DNA from: Branchiostoma floridae
Lineage: Eukaryota; Chordata; Leptocardii; Amphioxiformes; Branchiostomatidae
DNA: 20,953 bases
NCBI RefSeq assembly: GCF_000003815.2
Contig: NC_049989.1
Coordinates: 21,857,595 to 21,878,547 of the forward strand
Reading direction: 5' to 3'
In this document: piece by piece, positions 1 to 8,846 of the stretch
How the letters are laid out: every line of letters starts with the position of its first letter
Numbering within the stretch: position 1 is the first letter of the stretch
The notes under the pieces: model-generated
Told to the model about the DNA's origin: nothing
Databases searched by the model: none
Seen by the model: the letters and a program-made list of their open reading frames with translations, nothing else
Made by a program: the position numbers and the translations under genes

Positions 1-1449
1 CTAATGGGGGGTGCGCTCATTCTTGTGTTACATATGGCGGATCTTTCATCTTTCACTCATCAAGGTACATATAGTTTTCCATCGAGTATTTGGGTTTGAC
101 GCATTTGAAGAACATTAGCTTATCATTATCACAACGAAAATACCAGGCTTCCTATATTCCCATACGCATGACATCGCACGCATTCTGAAATTACACAAGA
201 GAAAATAACACTACATCAGAAAAAACACAAAGTCTCTAAAGTTATATTCAGCTCTATAATCCGTCCTAACGGACTTGACCGCCAGATCTTCAAACTATGT
301 TGCAGTTTTTCATAGCTTTCAGAGATCTGTGATTTGTAAGTCTTCAAACCTACATATAGCTTGTTTTGTTAAATACTTTTGTTCTGACTATGTACTGTTT
401 CTATATCAATCTTGAAGCAATCAGCGTTCCGTATGATTGTCAAATACCACGCTAGACACTTAAAGTGTGGAGATTGACTTCGAATACTTATAATAATAAA
501 ACTTTGATTCATGCAATGACTTGAGTATATATTCATCCAAATTATAAATGTATCAGATCTACAGTATTGCTACAGCACATATAAAGTTTCTTATTTGCTT
601 GTTCAAAATCACATTATTTACATCTCCTGTACATTTACAAAATGTGCAAAAGAACCCATACGACCACAGTGCTGAAACAGCAGTGCCTGTCATTAAAGAC
701 AGCTTGAAATCGGCTATATAGAAATCAATCATACATATGAAAGATAGTTAAACAAATGGTGTGTTTAAGACAATCACTAAACTATAACACCCTCGTATGT
801 TGAGCTCTTAAGAAAAGATCAGCATAAAGTATTGGCAGGAGGCAATGAGATAGTTGTAAACATCGGTTTGAAAGCCTTCTGGGTTGTACTTGTGTAAAAG
901 CAATCCCCAGAAATAGAGCTCTGCATTTTATCAGTCCGAGGAAAGAAGATTTTACTATAAATGAACTTTGAAACATGTAGTTGGACTGTGTATTGATGTG
1001 AGCAAGATTAGACTCTATCTTTAGGCTTGTATTATACAAGAAGTATGAGCTCGTCTGAACACTGGCCAATAAAATATGGTCCATAGCCAAAGCCTCTTTT
1101 TGACAGGAGTTCTAACAAAAGAGAAAAAAAAATAGTATATTCGTTACTGGTCTCAGCCAATTGGTTTTCTGCTCGGCTGTTTCCAACGTTTCATATATTT
1201 TGTTTAGTAGAGATAATGGTGGTTTGTTAATTACGTGAAGGATGTGCCTCAATGGCATTTGTCAGCGAAGCTTTTCGGGAAGATTTCAGGCAAATAATGA
1301 TTATCTAAATCGTTTTAAATGAAACCTGGTCACAGTTCCGTGAATCCGTTTTAGTAAAAACTGGCAAAACCAGTGGCAATATGATTTCAAACCTTTTAGA
1401 TTACAAAACATCTTGTATGGCCTTTCAGATGTTTTGGATCCTACTGTAA
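1..1449. other. No gene recognised; AT-rich 3' flank of the LRR receptor gene
   Basis: AT-rich DNA with no ORF that looks like protein. The longest open stretch (minus strand, 782-1090) has no recognisable motif and looks like chance. No tRNA-like or CRISPR-like structure was seen. Part of this may be the 3' untranslated region of the receptor that ends at 1608, but I found no convincing minus-strand AATAAA close to that stop, so the transcript end cannot be placed. Confidence 0.5.
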
Positions 1450-1607
1450 TGTAGAAACCTTCAGCGACTGCCTGAGATTGGCTCTACCCTGTCTGATTGT
1501 GTTTGGGGCTCATATATTAATACTGCTGATTGTAACCACTGGTCATGGCAGTAGCTGTGGTGTTAGTGTTGGAGCCAATGATGGCCTTAGACTGACACTG
1601 CCCTGTC
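1450..1607 (-). pseudogene. Decayed extra repeat of the receptor cytoplasmic tail beyond the stop codon
   Basis: Directly after the TAA of the receptor, shifted by one base, the minus strand still reads like its tail: TGQCQSKAIIGSNTNT, then ATAMTSGYNQQY and a stop, then a second stretch with HNQTG, a stop, and SQSQAVAE. These resemble the tail's own repeats (QTGQGQSQA..., TSGHDHQYE...). I infer that the tail once had one or two more repeat units and was shortened by a frameshift and stops. Alternatively, these bases belong to an alternative isoform or contain sequencing errors. Confidence 0.5.
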
Positions 1608-3406
1608 TTATTCATACATGTGATCCTGACCACTATCTTCTATAGGAGCTGTGCTGTTGGCATTTATGTTAGGTTTAGTGATGGCCTGGTACTGGCCCAC
1701 AGTTTTATACAGATCTAGGGTATTTGTCTTTGAGGCAGTCGGCCCGGTGCCATAGGACTTATTTGTAGCACCCAAGGATTCGGTGACAGCCTGGGACTGC
1801 CCCACAGATTTATACACTCCGGGGTCTGTCTGATGATGTGGGGCATCCACATCTTCATACTGGTGGTCATGACCACTAGTCACTACAGTAGCTCTGTTCT
1901 TTGTCTTGATCTTATTGCTGGTCTGAGATTGCCCCTGCTCTGTCTGATCATGGCCATGGGTAGATTGTGGCTTCTTTGGTGGTGTTTCCACACCTAGGTA
2001 CATAGGATTTGGCTTTAAGGATGCCAGGACTTTGTTATGGGTGTCAGCCTGAGACTTTCCTTGTACATGATGGGTGTTTACATTTTCATATTGGTGATCA
2101 TGACCACCAATCATTGTGTTGTTTGTGTCGGACTTAATGCTGGCTAGAGATTGCCCCTGTTTTGTCTGATTGTACAGAGGATTTGGCTGTAAGGCTGCCA
2201 GGACTTTGTTATGGATGTCAGCACTAAACTGGCCCTGCCCTGTCTGACCATTATGGGTGTCTACATCTTCATACTGGTGATCATTGCCACTTGGCACTAC
2301 TACAACAGATGTTGTGTTTGTGGACCTCAAAGCAATATTGGCATCTGGGCGTGAAGCGCAGCCTGAAAGGGATTTTTTAGTCCTCCTGTGGGACCAGACT
2401 TTGAAAATCATGGTGCCAATAAAAACAATACCAAAGATTGAACCAATGATAGAGCCAATGAGATCGGGTATGGGGAAACTGGGAGCAGATTCGTGGGAAT
2501 TTTTGCTTTTCTTTTTTTCTGGAGTGGTTGCAAGGGTTGATGTTGCTCTTGCTTTGCTTGCTTTTCCAGAAGTGCCTACTGTAAAGTAGAAACCTACTGT
2601 TGAGCCAGCTGCTGTGATATTGTAGCAGCTATTTGAAGTTAGTGTTTTGCCTGCAGGACCTACCCCAGAGCCGACTGTTGCACCATTGCAACAACTGCTT
2701 AAGGTTACTTGGGTATTAACAGCCAGTGTTGGCATGGTAGGTTCTTCACAAATCAATTCTTCGGGTTTCACATCTGTAAGCTTCCGTTCCTTTAATTTTT
2801 CGGGTTCGACACAGATTATCTGGTCTATAAATGAGGAAAATTCAGTGATATTTAGCCTGAAGGGAAGCATCCTGCAGTCACACTGCCAGGGGTTCCCGTC
2901 AAGTGTAAGTTCACTAAGAGATGCCAACAAGCCATCTAAAGGGGGGATTGTACGCAATTTGTTTGACATTAGATACAAAGTACTGAGTGTGGATGGATAA
3001 GAAAATGCACCAGGATGAATCATTGATATCTGGTTGTGGGCCATGTTCAAAAATTTTAGGGGTAGATTTGTAAATATACTGGGCTGAATCATTGTTATCT
3101 GGTTGAAACGCAACCGCAAAAATTGTAGTTTGGGTAGATTTGCAAATGCACCAGGCGAAATCATTGTTATCTGGTTGAAGCACAGTGCCAAATATTTAAG
3201 CAGGGGGAGATTTTCAAATGTACTGGGCTGAATTACTGTTATATTGTTGTTCCTCAGGTATAAGTTAATAAGGTTGGTGTTATTTGCAAATGAACCAGGC
3301 GGAATCATTGTTATCTGGTTGAAGGACAGGTCCAACTTATATAGCCCGGGTAGATTGACAAATTCACCTGCCTGTATCTTTGTTAGCCTGTTACAGTCCA
3401 GCCTAA
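1608..3406 (-). CDS. LRR transmembrane receptor, C-terminal part (split by a transposon)
   Basis: This is the 3' part of a leucine-rich-repeat receptor exon. In the joined protein (726 codons) it holds LRR 4 to LRR 10 (consensus LxxLxLxxNQITMIxPGxFANLP), then an LRRCT cap starting NPWQCDC with four cysteines near residues 303, 305, 326 and 347. A Ser/Thr/Gly-rich stalk follows, then one membrane span near 443-463 (IIGSIFGIVFIGTMIF) with a basic stop-transfer. The cytoplasmic tail of about 260 residues repeats tyrosine motifs: YEDV (506), NPLY (536), YENV (567), NPMY (594), YEDV (644), YKSV, YKTV and a terminal MYE. NPxY motifs bind PTB domains or endocytic adaptors, and YENV fits the Grb2-type SH2 site, so a signalling receptor is inferred. 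Type I orientation follows from the signal peptide in the upstream part. The open frame runs on past 3406 into transposon sequence to 3539; I exclude that extension. Lancelets have large LRR receptor families, possibly immune, but the exact orthologue is unknown. Confidence 0.85.
3398..3406. repeat. Target-site duplication, left copy (ccagcctaa)
   Basis: This nine-base sequence is repeated exactly at 4595-4603, immediately outside the other end of the inverted repeats. Both copies code for the same part of LRR 4, which shows that the element between them was inserted into existing coding sequence. Confidence 0.9.
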
Positions 3407-3607
3407 TAGCCTCCTTCACCGGCCTCTCTGGGAAGCTTGGCAATTTTTTTTTTGGGGGGGGGGGGGCGGTATGTCGATTCGCGATTTTTAACCGGGAATA
3501 TGCCGGGAAAGGAATATATGCCCGGAAAGGAATATACACCGGAAAGCTTGTACGGGCTAGGCGAAATCGGCTTCCCAGTAGGCCTGCTACTCTTCGGTAT
3601 CTACAAA
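3407..3607 (+). repeat. Left terminal inverted repeat of the MULE-like element
   Basis: It is inverted relative to 4415-4594: the outer ~45 bases (to the A/T run) and the inner ~33 bases (ccagtaggcctgctactc and on) match. The middle holds a G run of about 13 (3466-3478) and degenerate 18-19-bp repeats of the type ccggaaaggaatatat (about 3490-3550). The same G run probably caused the assembly gap in the other arm. Confidence 0.85.
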
Positions 3608-4030
3608 CGCAATAATGATTAAGAATGCCTTTCAGACGGCCAATTAACGTATTCGCGAGAAGTTATTCACACTGCCGCGAGAAGTAATTCACACTTCAAC
3701 GTTAATAGTGCACGGCCACCCCGAAGCGTGCCACAAACCTACGTAACGTTACCGGAAACCGTGCACACGCTGCCTGCCTTTGTCACTTCCAGAGTTACAA
3801 TAATTGATACAACAGTTTGAATAATTGATACACGTGCAAAACTTACATTTCAGATCAGTGTAAAACATTTTTTCCAGTGGGTTTAAAACATACTTTCATA
3901 CACCATCGATGATCCGACCGGCAATCTGAATGGGGAGGGGGGCGAGAGCCGTAAAAAGTCTAAAAGACGGTCGCTCGATCTCGAAAAATACAAAAAACGA
4001 TTTCCCACACGTAGTGCAAACAAGCCTTGC

Positions 4031-4156
4031 CTGATCAGCAACAAGGGCATGAAGTGGCGAGATGACGATGACCATGGTGAGTTCTCTGGCAATCGACGGC
4101 AAAATCTGATAGCAGAGCGACTTGCCTTTGCCTGTAGCAAGGCCAACAAAACAATC
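4031..4156 (-). pseudogene. RecQ-like DNA helicase fragment (motifs I and Ia) carried inside the transposon
   Basis: Forty-two minus-strand codons read DCFVGLATGKGKS at the start and VISPLHALVADQ at the end, with SLCYQILP between. This matches the start of a RecQ-family helicase core: the Walker A motif (usually PTGxGKSLCYQ, here ATGKGKS) followed by the motif Ia pattern VxSPLxxLxxDQ at the usual distance. The open frame runs from a stop near 4226 to one near 3894, but residues outside these 42 do not resemble the family. No DEAH box or later motif is present, so no helicase can be made. I infer a captured exon or exon fragment. The source gene could be a host helicase or a helicase of another mobile element, and a database search would decide. 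The fragment lies on the same strand as the disrupted receptor. Confidence 0.7.
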
Positions 4157-4414
4157 ACAGCAATGGCCAGGGATAGTCCTTCCCTCAACTCGGGGAAGCT
4201 CTTTCGTACATGATGGGAAGTTTCAGCGGAGTTTTTCTACGGCAAGTACTCGTTTTCAAATGAGCCGTGTTTTGAAATGCGTGACCCGACGACCGTTACA
4301 AAGTTACGGGTCATCGCGCAACGGGGTGTGTGCCGGGCTGCCAGTGCTGGACGCGTTTATGACGGGAAGTTCGCACATCCATACCAAATGGTGATAAGTG
4401 TTTTTTAATAGGGC

Positions 4415-4594
4415 TTTGTAGATACCGAAGAGTAGCAGGCCTACTGGNNNNNNNNNNNNNNNNNNNNNNNNNNNNNNNNNNNNNNNNNNNNNNNNNNNNN
4501 NNNNNNNNNNNNNNNNNNNNNNNNNNNNNNNNNNNNNNNNNNNNNNNCAAAAAAAAATTGCCAAGCTTCCCAGAGAGGCCGGTGAAGGAGGCTA
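4415..4594 (-). repeat. Right terminal inverted repeat (contains the assembly gap)
   Basis: Reverse complement of 3407-3607. The 100-N gap at 4448-4547 replaces the G-rich middle of the arm; the true missing length, judged from the left arm, is about 120 bases. Sequence on both sides of the gap matches the left arm. Confidence 0.85.
4448..4547. other. Assembly gap of 100 N
   Basis: Exactly 100 N, the conventional size for a gap of unknown length. It lies within the right arm of the transposon, where the other arm has a long G run. Any protein translated through it is not real sequence. Confidence 0.95.
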
Positions 4595-4603
4595 CCAGCC
4601 TAA
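4595..4603. repeat. Target-site duplication, right copy (ccagcctaa)
   Basis: Exact copy of 3398-3406 abutting the right end of the transposon. Confidence 0.9.
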
Positions 4604-4985
4604 GATCTTGCAGGGGTAGATTGGCAAACTCACCAGGCTGAATCTCTGTTATCTGATTGTTGTACAGATCCAACCATCGAAGCCTTGGTAGATTTGCAAA
4701 TGTACCAGGCTGAATATTTGTTATCTGGTTGTAGGCCAGGATCAACGCTCGTAGCTGGGTTACATTCGCAAATACACCAGGCCGAATCTTCGTTATATTA
4801 TTTATTGCCAAGTCTAATTGCACGAGGGATGTTGGGAGGTCCCGAGGGATGCCGGTGAGACCCAGGTTTCTCCTGCAGACGACGAACCTTGGCCTTGGTG
4901 AGCATTTTTGAATACCACATCTAGCACCTGGCTCCTTAAGAATGATGAGAAGGAAGATCAGCAGGTGTCGCAGCTTTCTTCCCAT
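4595..4985 (-). CDS. LRR transmembrane receptor, N-terminal part (signal peptide, LRRNT, LRR 1-4)
   Basis: This is the 5' part of the split receptor exon. The start at 4985 gives a signal peptide (basic MGRKLRH, then hydrophobic LLIFLLIILK) with likely cleavage near residue 22. An LRRNT-like cysteine cluster follows (C23, C28, C37), then LRRs 1-3 with NNITKIRPGVFAN-type repeats and the first half of LRR 4. The reading frame reaches codon 131 at the transposon edge. Without the element, the next bases are those at 3397 and the repeat continues smoothly as LRLDCNRLTKIQ. The 391 bases here plus the 1790 at 1608-3397 make 727 whole codons including the stop. With the element present, translation from this start runs on through the arm as VASFTGLSGK into the gap. 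On the sequenced haplotype the gene is therefore broken, unless the insert is spliced out. Confidence 0.85.
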
Positions 4986-5000
4986 GGTGTCTGGTCACCT
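4986..5000 (-). promoter_or_regulatory. Splice acceptor and short 5' UTR before the receptor start
   Basis: On the minus strand, a pyrimidine-rich attgttttgctcag is followed by gtgaccagacacc and the ATG at 4985. This is a good 3' splice site 13 bases upstream of the start, so an upstream non-coding exon is expected. That exon was not identified. Confidence 0.5.
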
Positions 5001-5364
5001 GAGCAAAACAATATAAACGGCTCTGTTAAAGTGTTTGGAAGTTTCAAATTTGCTTGTGTTTCTTAATTTGCAAAAAGAAGTTGGAATGACCTGTTCTTTC
5101 ATACTTAATGCACATTTTACCCTCTTATATAGATTTTTTATTTTTCATTTTCTTGTTGATTTTGTAGATCGAGAATGATCAATCATGAATGTACATTATG
5201 ATCAAGATGGTGTTGGGTCTGGACGCATCGAACTGATAATCGGACCGGCTGGCGTTTTCACTCGAATGTCGTGTAGGCCTAGAAACTTAAACTAGCTCCA
5301 AACTTGAACAAACAGCTTTGACAAAAATAGCCCGGTTGCTTGCTGAATAACAGCGGCCTCTCCA

Positions 5365-5980
5365 TCATCGCCCTGTCACCAACCAGACCTCTGCGACCTG
5401 AAGCCTTCGTGCAACAGCTCTACAATTTCTGGACAGGGGTTTGAACGAAAGCAGTACCAGTGCAACAAAACTAGTGAGTACAATCAACAAAAGACCAAAA
5501 GGGTGCAAACAGCAACAAAGCTCCGAAATCTGGTCTTTGCAGACAATCAACCGGTCAGGAGAGAATACTCTTCTTCACATCACATAGATTCCACAACTAC
5601 GCCAAAACACTTGAATATGGAAACAATTTGCCTATTATTTTTAGATTGCACTCTTGGTTTGTACCCGGGAAGGGTTCCTACCCTTTTCGATAAGTATGAT
5701 GGGTTCCGTGCTCAAGGTGAGGCTCTCCTCAAACGCGGGACCTCCATGCTCTAGCCGAATACTCATCCACACCTGAGTTTCCTAAAGGCACCAGTTCACA
5801 ACATACAGATTAAAATCGATGCAACGGATACTTTATACACTGGACCGGAATGTCTATATGACATCATAGAAAACATCAAAACAACCCCTTTCAAGTTCCT
5901 GGGCCGGTGGCTTCATCACATCGACGACTCGAAGGCGGGGAAATCTCCTTTCATCGTCAAACTTCCTTTCCCGACATAAG
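5365..5980 (+). pseudogene. Degraded protein-coding remains, possibly a non-LTR retrotransposon
   Basis: One plus-strand frame reads through 5440-5750, has a stop at 5752, and continues in the same frame to about 5980. It contains LVFADNQ near 5520 and, about 120 codons on, the phrase TPFKFLGRWLHH. An (F/Y)ADD box followed at about this distance by a PxKxLGR segment is the layout of many non-LTR reverse transcriptases; here the second catalytic Asp would be Asn. The residues between do not resemble the family clearly. Another frame (ALAEYSSTPEFPKG, near 5745-5790) suggests a frameshift. It could be a remnant of some other gene. Confidence 0.3.
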
Positions 5981-6260
5981 AGAACCATAGCCAACGTCAA
6001 AACGAGCGAACCACCCCCCTCCCCCTCCCCCCCCTTACGCAGAAAATAAAAGCCAGTCCCGCGCGAAGGTTGTGAAGGATAGTTGATTGGTACTCACACT
6101 CACTCATCCTCTTGCACGTGGAGAGCCTATGATCTGATTTGCACAATTAGTGAGGAAATGCGTTCCATGATAGGGCTATTCAAACAAGTAACATTCTTGA
6201 TAAATAAAAAAAAGGAACATTCATTTTACCATTTCATAGATTCAATACCTGTTACATATG
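5981..6260. other. No gene recognised
   Basis: Begins with a C-rich stretch (6006-6034) and continues AT-rich. No plausible coding or RNA gene was seen. Confidence 0.4.
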
Positions 6261-6261
6261 T

Positions 6262-6450
6262 AATAATGGGCAGGTGAAACATTAACAGATACTATTTACG
6301 CAAATAAGACCTTCATTTGCATAGTTGATGCAAAATGATTCCGAAGTGAAAATGATTGGCAGTTCATACTTTTGACACGTGACGTGTGTAAGTTAAAGGT
6401 GAACATCACCATGCATTTTTATGCAAATGTAACACACATTTTGATAGAAT
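6262..6450 (+). repeat. Diverged inverted repeat, left arm (partner about 7850-8022)
   Basis: The stretch beginning gcaggtgaaacattaacag matches, inverted, the sequence ending near 8022, and similarity continues inward through gcaaataa...atttgcata and ttgaca...gtaagttaa...atgcat. The arms are clearly diverged and no target duplication was found. They may be an old fold-back element or two opposed copies of one repeat. Confidence 0.5.
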
Positions 6451-6552
6451 TGAAAAATAAGCTCTAAATATTTCACGCGTTACCGGAATAAATACAGAAT
6501 AAATATGATCTTATACCCTGATAAAGTGTATTGCAGTCTTCTTCTGGCTGAT

Positions 6553-7084
6553 TTAAAGGGGCATTCCACACCAGAAGGGAGTCTTGTTTTCCAATAATAA
6601 TGTGTCAATGAATACATAATCAGTCGAATGTTGTGGAATTCACCTTGGGATGAATTACGTGATGTGTGTTTTATCAAACAATAATGACACTCACTAAACC
6701 CATGCAGACCCTACCCATGCATTCCCTATACGCATAGACACTTTGTTTATCGTACATATTTTCGGAATAAATAAGGTACGATAAGCACACCAAGAAGGCA
6801 AATTGCTCATAAGATAGCAAAGAATATAAGAACAAGACGAGATTTCTTAGCGAACCTGAAATTAGTTTTGTAACCTTACCTAAAAGTTTTGCATTGTATT
6901 CAGCCATACGAGTAATTCAATTAGAGGGTACTTGGGGAGTTTAGTAGAACATTGAATGCTGTTGAGGCATGTGGAGCAACTGGGTACTTTATCGTATAAT
7001 GTGAAGTAGTATGTAGTTATCACTTCCTATAATTGATATCTATCGGAAAAAAACACTCCCATGTGGAGTGGAATGCCCCTTTAA
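6553..7084. mobile_element. MITE with TTAA target sites (piggyBac- or Kolobok-type)
   Basis: The 524-bp insert (6557-7080) starts aggggcattccac and ends gtggaatgcccct, an inverted pair. Similarity extends inward about 40 bases through gggagt and ttttcc. TTAA sits directly outside both ends (6553-6556 and 7081-7084), the target duplication used by piggyBac and Kolobok transposons. No transposase is encoded, so it is non-autonomous. It lies between the arms of the older inverted repeat and may have inserted into that element. Confidence 0.7.
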
Positions 7085-7490
7085 GTATTCTTGCCAGATA
7101 AGGCTATTTTAAGGGTGAACTGGCAACTAAACATAGGTGCTAATTCATATGGACTTTACCAGTTGTACATTTATGATTTATCTAAAACAACAGAACTTCA
7201 TGAAGGCATATCCAAATTAAGCCAATGGAATCATTATCATCATTGTATAGCTAAAAGTAAAAATTATTGTGGGCAATATATACCAACAACAGTTCGGAGA
7301 CCTCATACTGGCATGACATACTTAGAGCCTTTGTAGATTTTAATTGTTTCATCTTACCTAATTACTTATGCAAGTAAGGTGTAACATATGATCTAGTGGT
7401 AGGATTTGTGCACTTAGACTAGCACGTCAATATGACGCATTTGTGCTATAGCATTTTCACAATAAGCAAAAGACCAGTGTTTGGTTTACA
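7085..7490. other. No gene recognised
   Basis: AT-rich sequence. The open frame at 7091-7336 (plus) has no recognisable motif and its composition follows the surrounding DNA. Confidence 0.4.
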
Positions 7491-7492
7491 GT

Positions 7493-7769
7493 TTGATCTG
7501 ATCTTTATTACTATGACTCGATCAGGTAAAACGGCAGTGATAATTAAACTAGCTAACTACAAGTAATACAAGCTACAATACCTGGACAGATGGCGCTAAA
7601 CTAACCCGGTGACGGAACTAGGACGGACGGGAGACGAGCGTTGTCTCTCTCGGAGGCTGCTTCTAACTTCTGAGTAGTACCGCGCCTTATATAACTTTAA
7701 TTGGAGGCGGAGCTAAGTGAACGCGGCGGGGCGTGGCCCAGCTGACGTCAGGACGCGTCCAGGATCAAA
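7493..7769 (-). promoter_or_regulatory. TATA/CRE promoter-like module, possibly a solo LTR
   Basis: Read on the minus strand, this GC-richer block has in order a CRE (tgacgtca, about 7743-7750), GC boxes (ccacgcccc and ccgcctcc), an inverted-repeat-free CCAAT-like tccaatta, and a TATA box (ttatataa, about 7686-7693). A polyadenylation-type AATAAA lies about 180 bases downstream (about 7504). Promoter, short transcribed stretch and AATAAA within 280 bases is the layout of an LTR. The block could be bounded by tgatc/ggatca, but I found no matching 5-bp target duplication and no adjoining retroviral-type genes. It may instead be an isolated promoter. Confidence 0.35.
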
Positions 7770-7849
7770 ATACATATATTGTATGTGTTAAAGTCCTTTC
7801 GTTTGGCAAAATTCCATGTGACCTTGCCCATTTACGTATCGTGATCTAT

Positions 7850-8022
7850 GCATCGTGGTTTGCTTCTTCAATTAACTTACAAATGTCAAGTAGGTAATCC
7901 CACCATTTTACCACCATGGAATTATGGTACTTTCGCGTTAATTATGCAAATTAGACTATTATTTGCATAATTTCTGTCGCCAGGAAGGCTATGTTTAGTA
8001 TCTGTTAATGTTTCACCTGCAA
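7850..8022 (-). repeat. Diverged inverted repeat, right arm, with paired octamer sites
   Basis: Inverted partner of 6262-6450. It contains a perfect 12-base inverted repeat, aattatgcaaat...atttgcataatt (about 7938-7971), which places an ATGCAAAT octamer on each strand. The left arm keeps a weaker version of the same palindrome. Confidence 0.5.
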
Positions 8023-8730
8023 TTAATTATATAAACGTATTTTCCGTTTATATAGTCCTAACGTTACTATGGAAACATTAGAACCACAGAATCTCCTTAT
8101 TAATAATGCCAATAAAGTCCTAATGTACATACTCTGCAGGTCATTGTCATCTCTATCTAAACTATCTGCATAACGAATATCATGAAAATTCATTCTTTCT
8201 TAAGTTATTCTCCTTAAACTATTTTACAAAAACGCTACCTCGGTTCCAGAGCAATAGCCAATAAGATTAATCAACATTATCATTATATAGCTAGAAGGAG
8301 AAATAAATAATGTCGGCAAACTGTACAAAAGCAAAGGAGATAGAAACCTTTCAAAACAACACAGTAATATCGGCATTGTTTAAGATCGTGGTGACTGATG
8401 TGTTTGTAGAATGTGCTTCAAAAGCTGTTCCGTAATAAATTAGTCTTTCTGATATAGTTGTGTTGATTGTTCGAAGCTGTTTTTGTATTAACGTGGAGGG
8501 TGTTTTGGGCTTTTACTGGCATTTTCATGACGCTTGTAGCTTCTAGATAATGATCATGTCACGTCAATGCCATTTCTTGGTCCTCGGATTTTCGCATGAG
8601 AATAACGGAGAGAGAAGGATACAAAATGGAGGATGTGCAATATAAATAAATATGGCAATTCGGACCGTGTTGTGTATATAGGATTCAGCCAAGAGAAGAC
8701 TGATAAAGCTCTGATCTAGATAAGCCCCCC
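8023..8730. other. No gene recognised
   Basis: AT-rich intergenic sequence without a supported ORF, RNA gene or repeat within this window. Confidence 0.4.
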
Positions 8731-8735
8731 AGCTC

Positions 8736-8846
8736 ACCCTACCGTAGTTAGTGTAGGCTCTCTACGGGGCCAGTGCAGCTCTCAGCCGCCGGGTAATCGT
8801 TCACACCCGGTAGGGTTTTCACGTGGCAGGACTTTGCCCAGAGGTT
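8736..8846 (+). repeat. Dispersed ~110-bp repeat, copy 1 (copy 2 at 17259-17370)
   Basis: Shares with 17259-17370 an ordered series of blocks: cctaccgtanttagtg, ctctnnacggggcca, agccgccggg, acccggtag, ttttcacg and ggactttgcccag. The repeat can fold: ccctaccg pairs with cggtaggg, and ccgggt with acccgg inside it. It has no ORF. A non-autonomous mobile repeat is the simplest reading; a structured RNA is possible. Confidence 0.65.

Larger units (their letters stand above)
3407..4594. mobile_element. Non-autonomous DNA transposon with ~200-bp TIRs and 9-bp TSD (Mutator/MULE-like)
   Basis: The ends are exact inverted copies starting TAGCCTCCTTCACC. The left arm is 3407-3607 and the right arm 4415-4594, the latter interrupted by a 100-N gap. 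The 9-bp direct repeat outside the arms marks insertion. Long TIRs with 9-bp duplications fit the Mutator/MULE superfamily best; hAT and P (8 bp) or Merlin (8-9 bp) are less likely, and no transposase is visible to decide. The interior of about 800 bp has no complete gene but carries a helicase-like fragment on the minus strand. It also has two copies of gcgagaagtnattcacact near 3654-3694 and a repeated aataattgatac near 3800-3830. The element lies inside the LRR coding exon. Deleting it with one TSD copy leaves an open frame, so the insertion is young or is removed from the transcript. The outer arms are nearly identical where they can be compared, which also suggests recent origin. Confidence 0.85.

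Noticed and set aside
782-1090. 102-codon minus-strand ORF in the receptor 3' flank
   Set aside because: No family features, no splice or promoter context, and composition like the flanking AT-rich DNA.
2284-3000. Plus-strand open frames opposite the LRR receptor
   Set aside because: They are reverse-strand shadows of the receptor exon and show no independent motifs.
3437-3622. Small plus-strand peptide in the transposon arm with a hydrophobic end (FPVGLLLFGIY)
   Set aside because: It reads through a G homopolymer and repeated arm sequence, and there is no evidence of translation.
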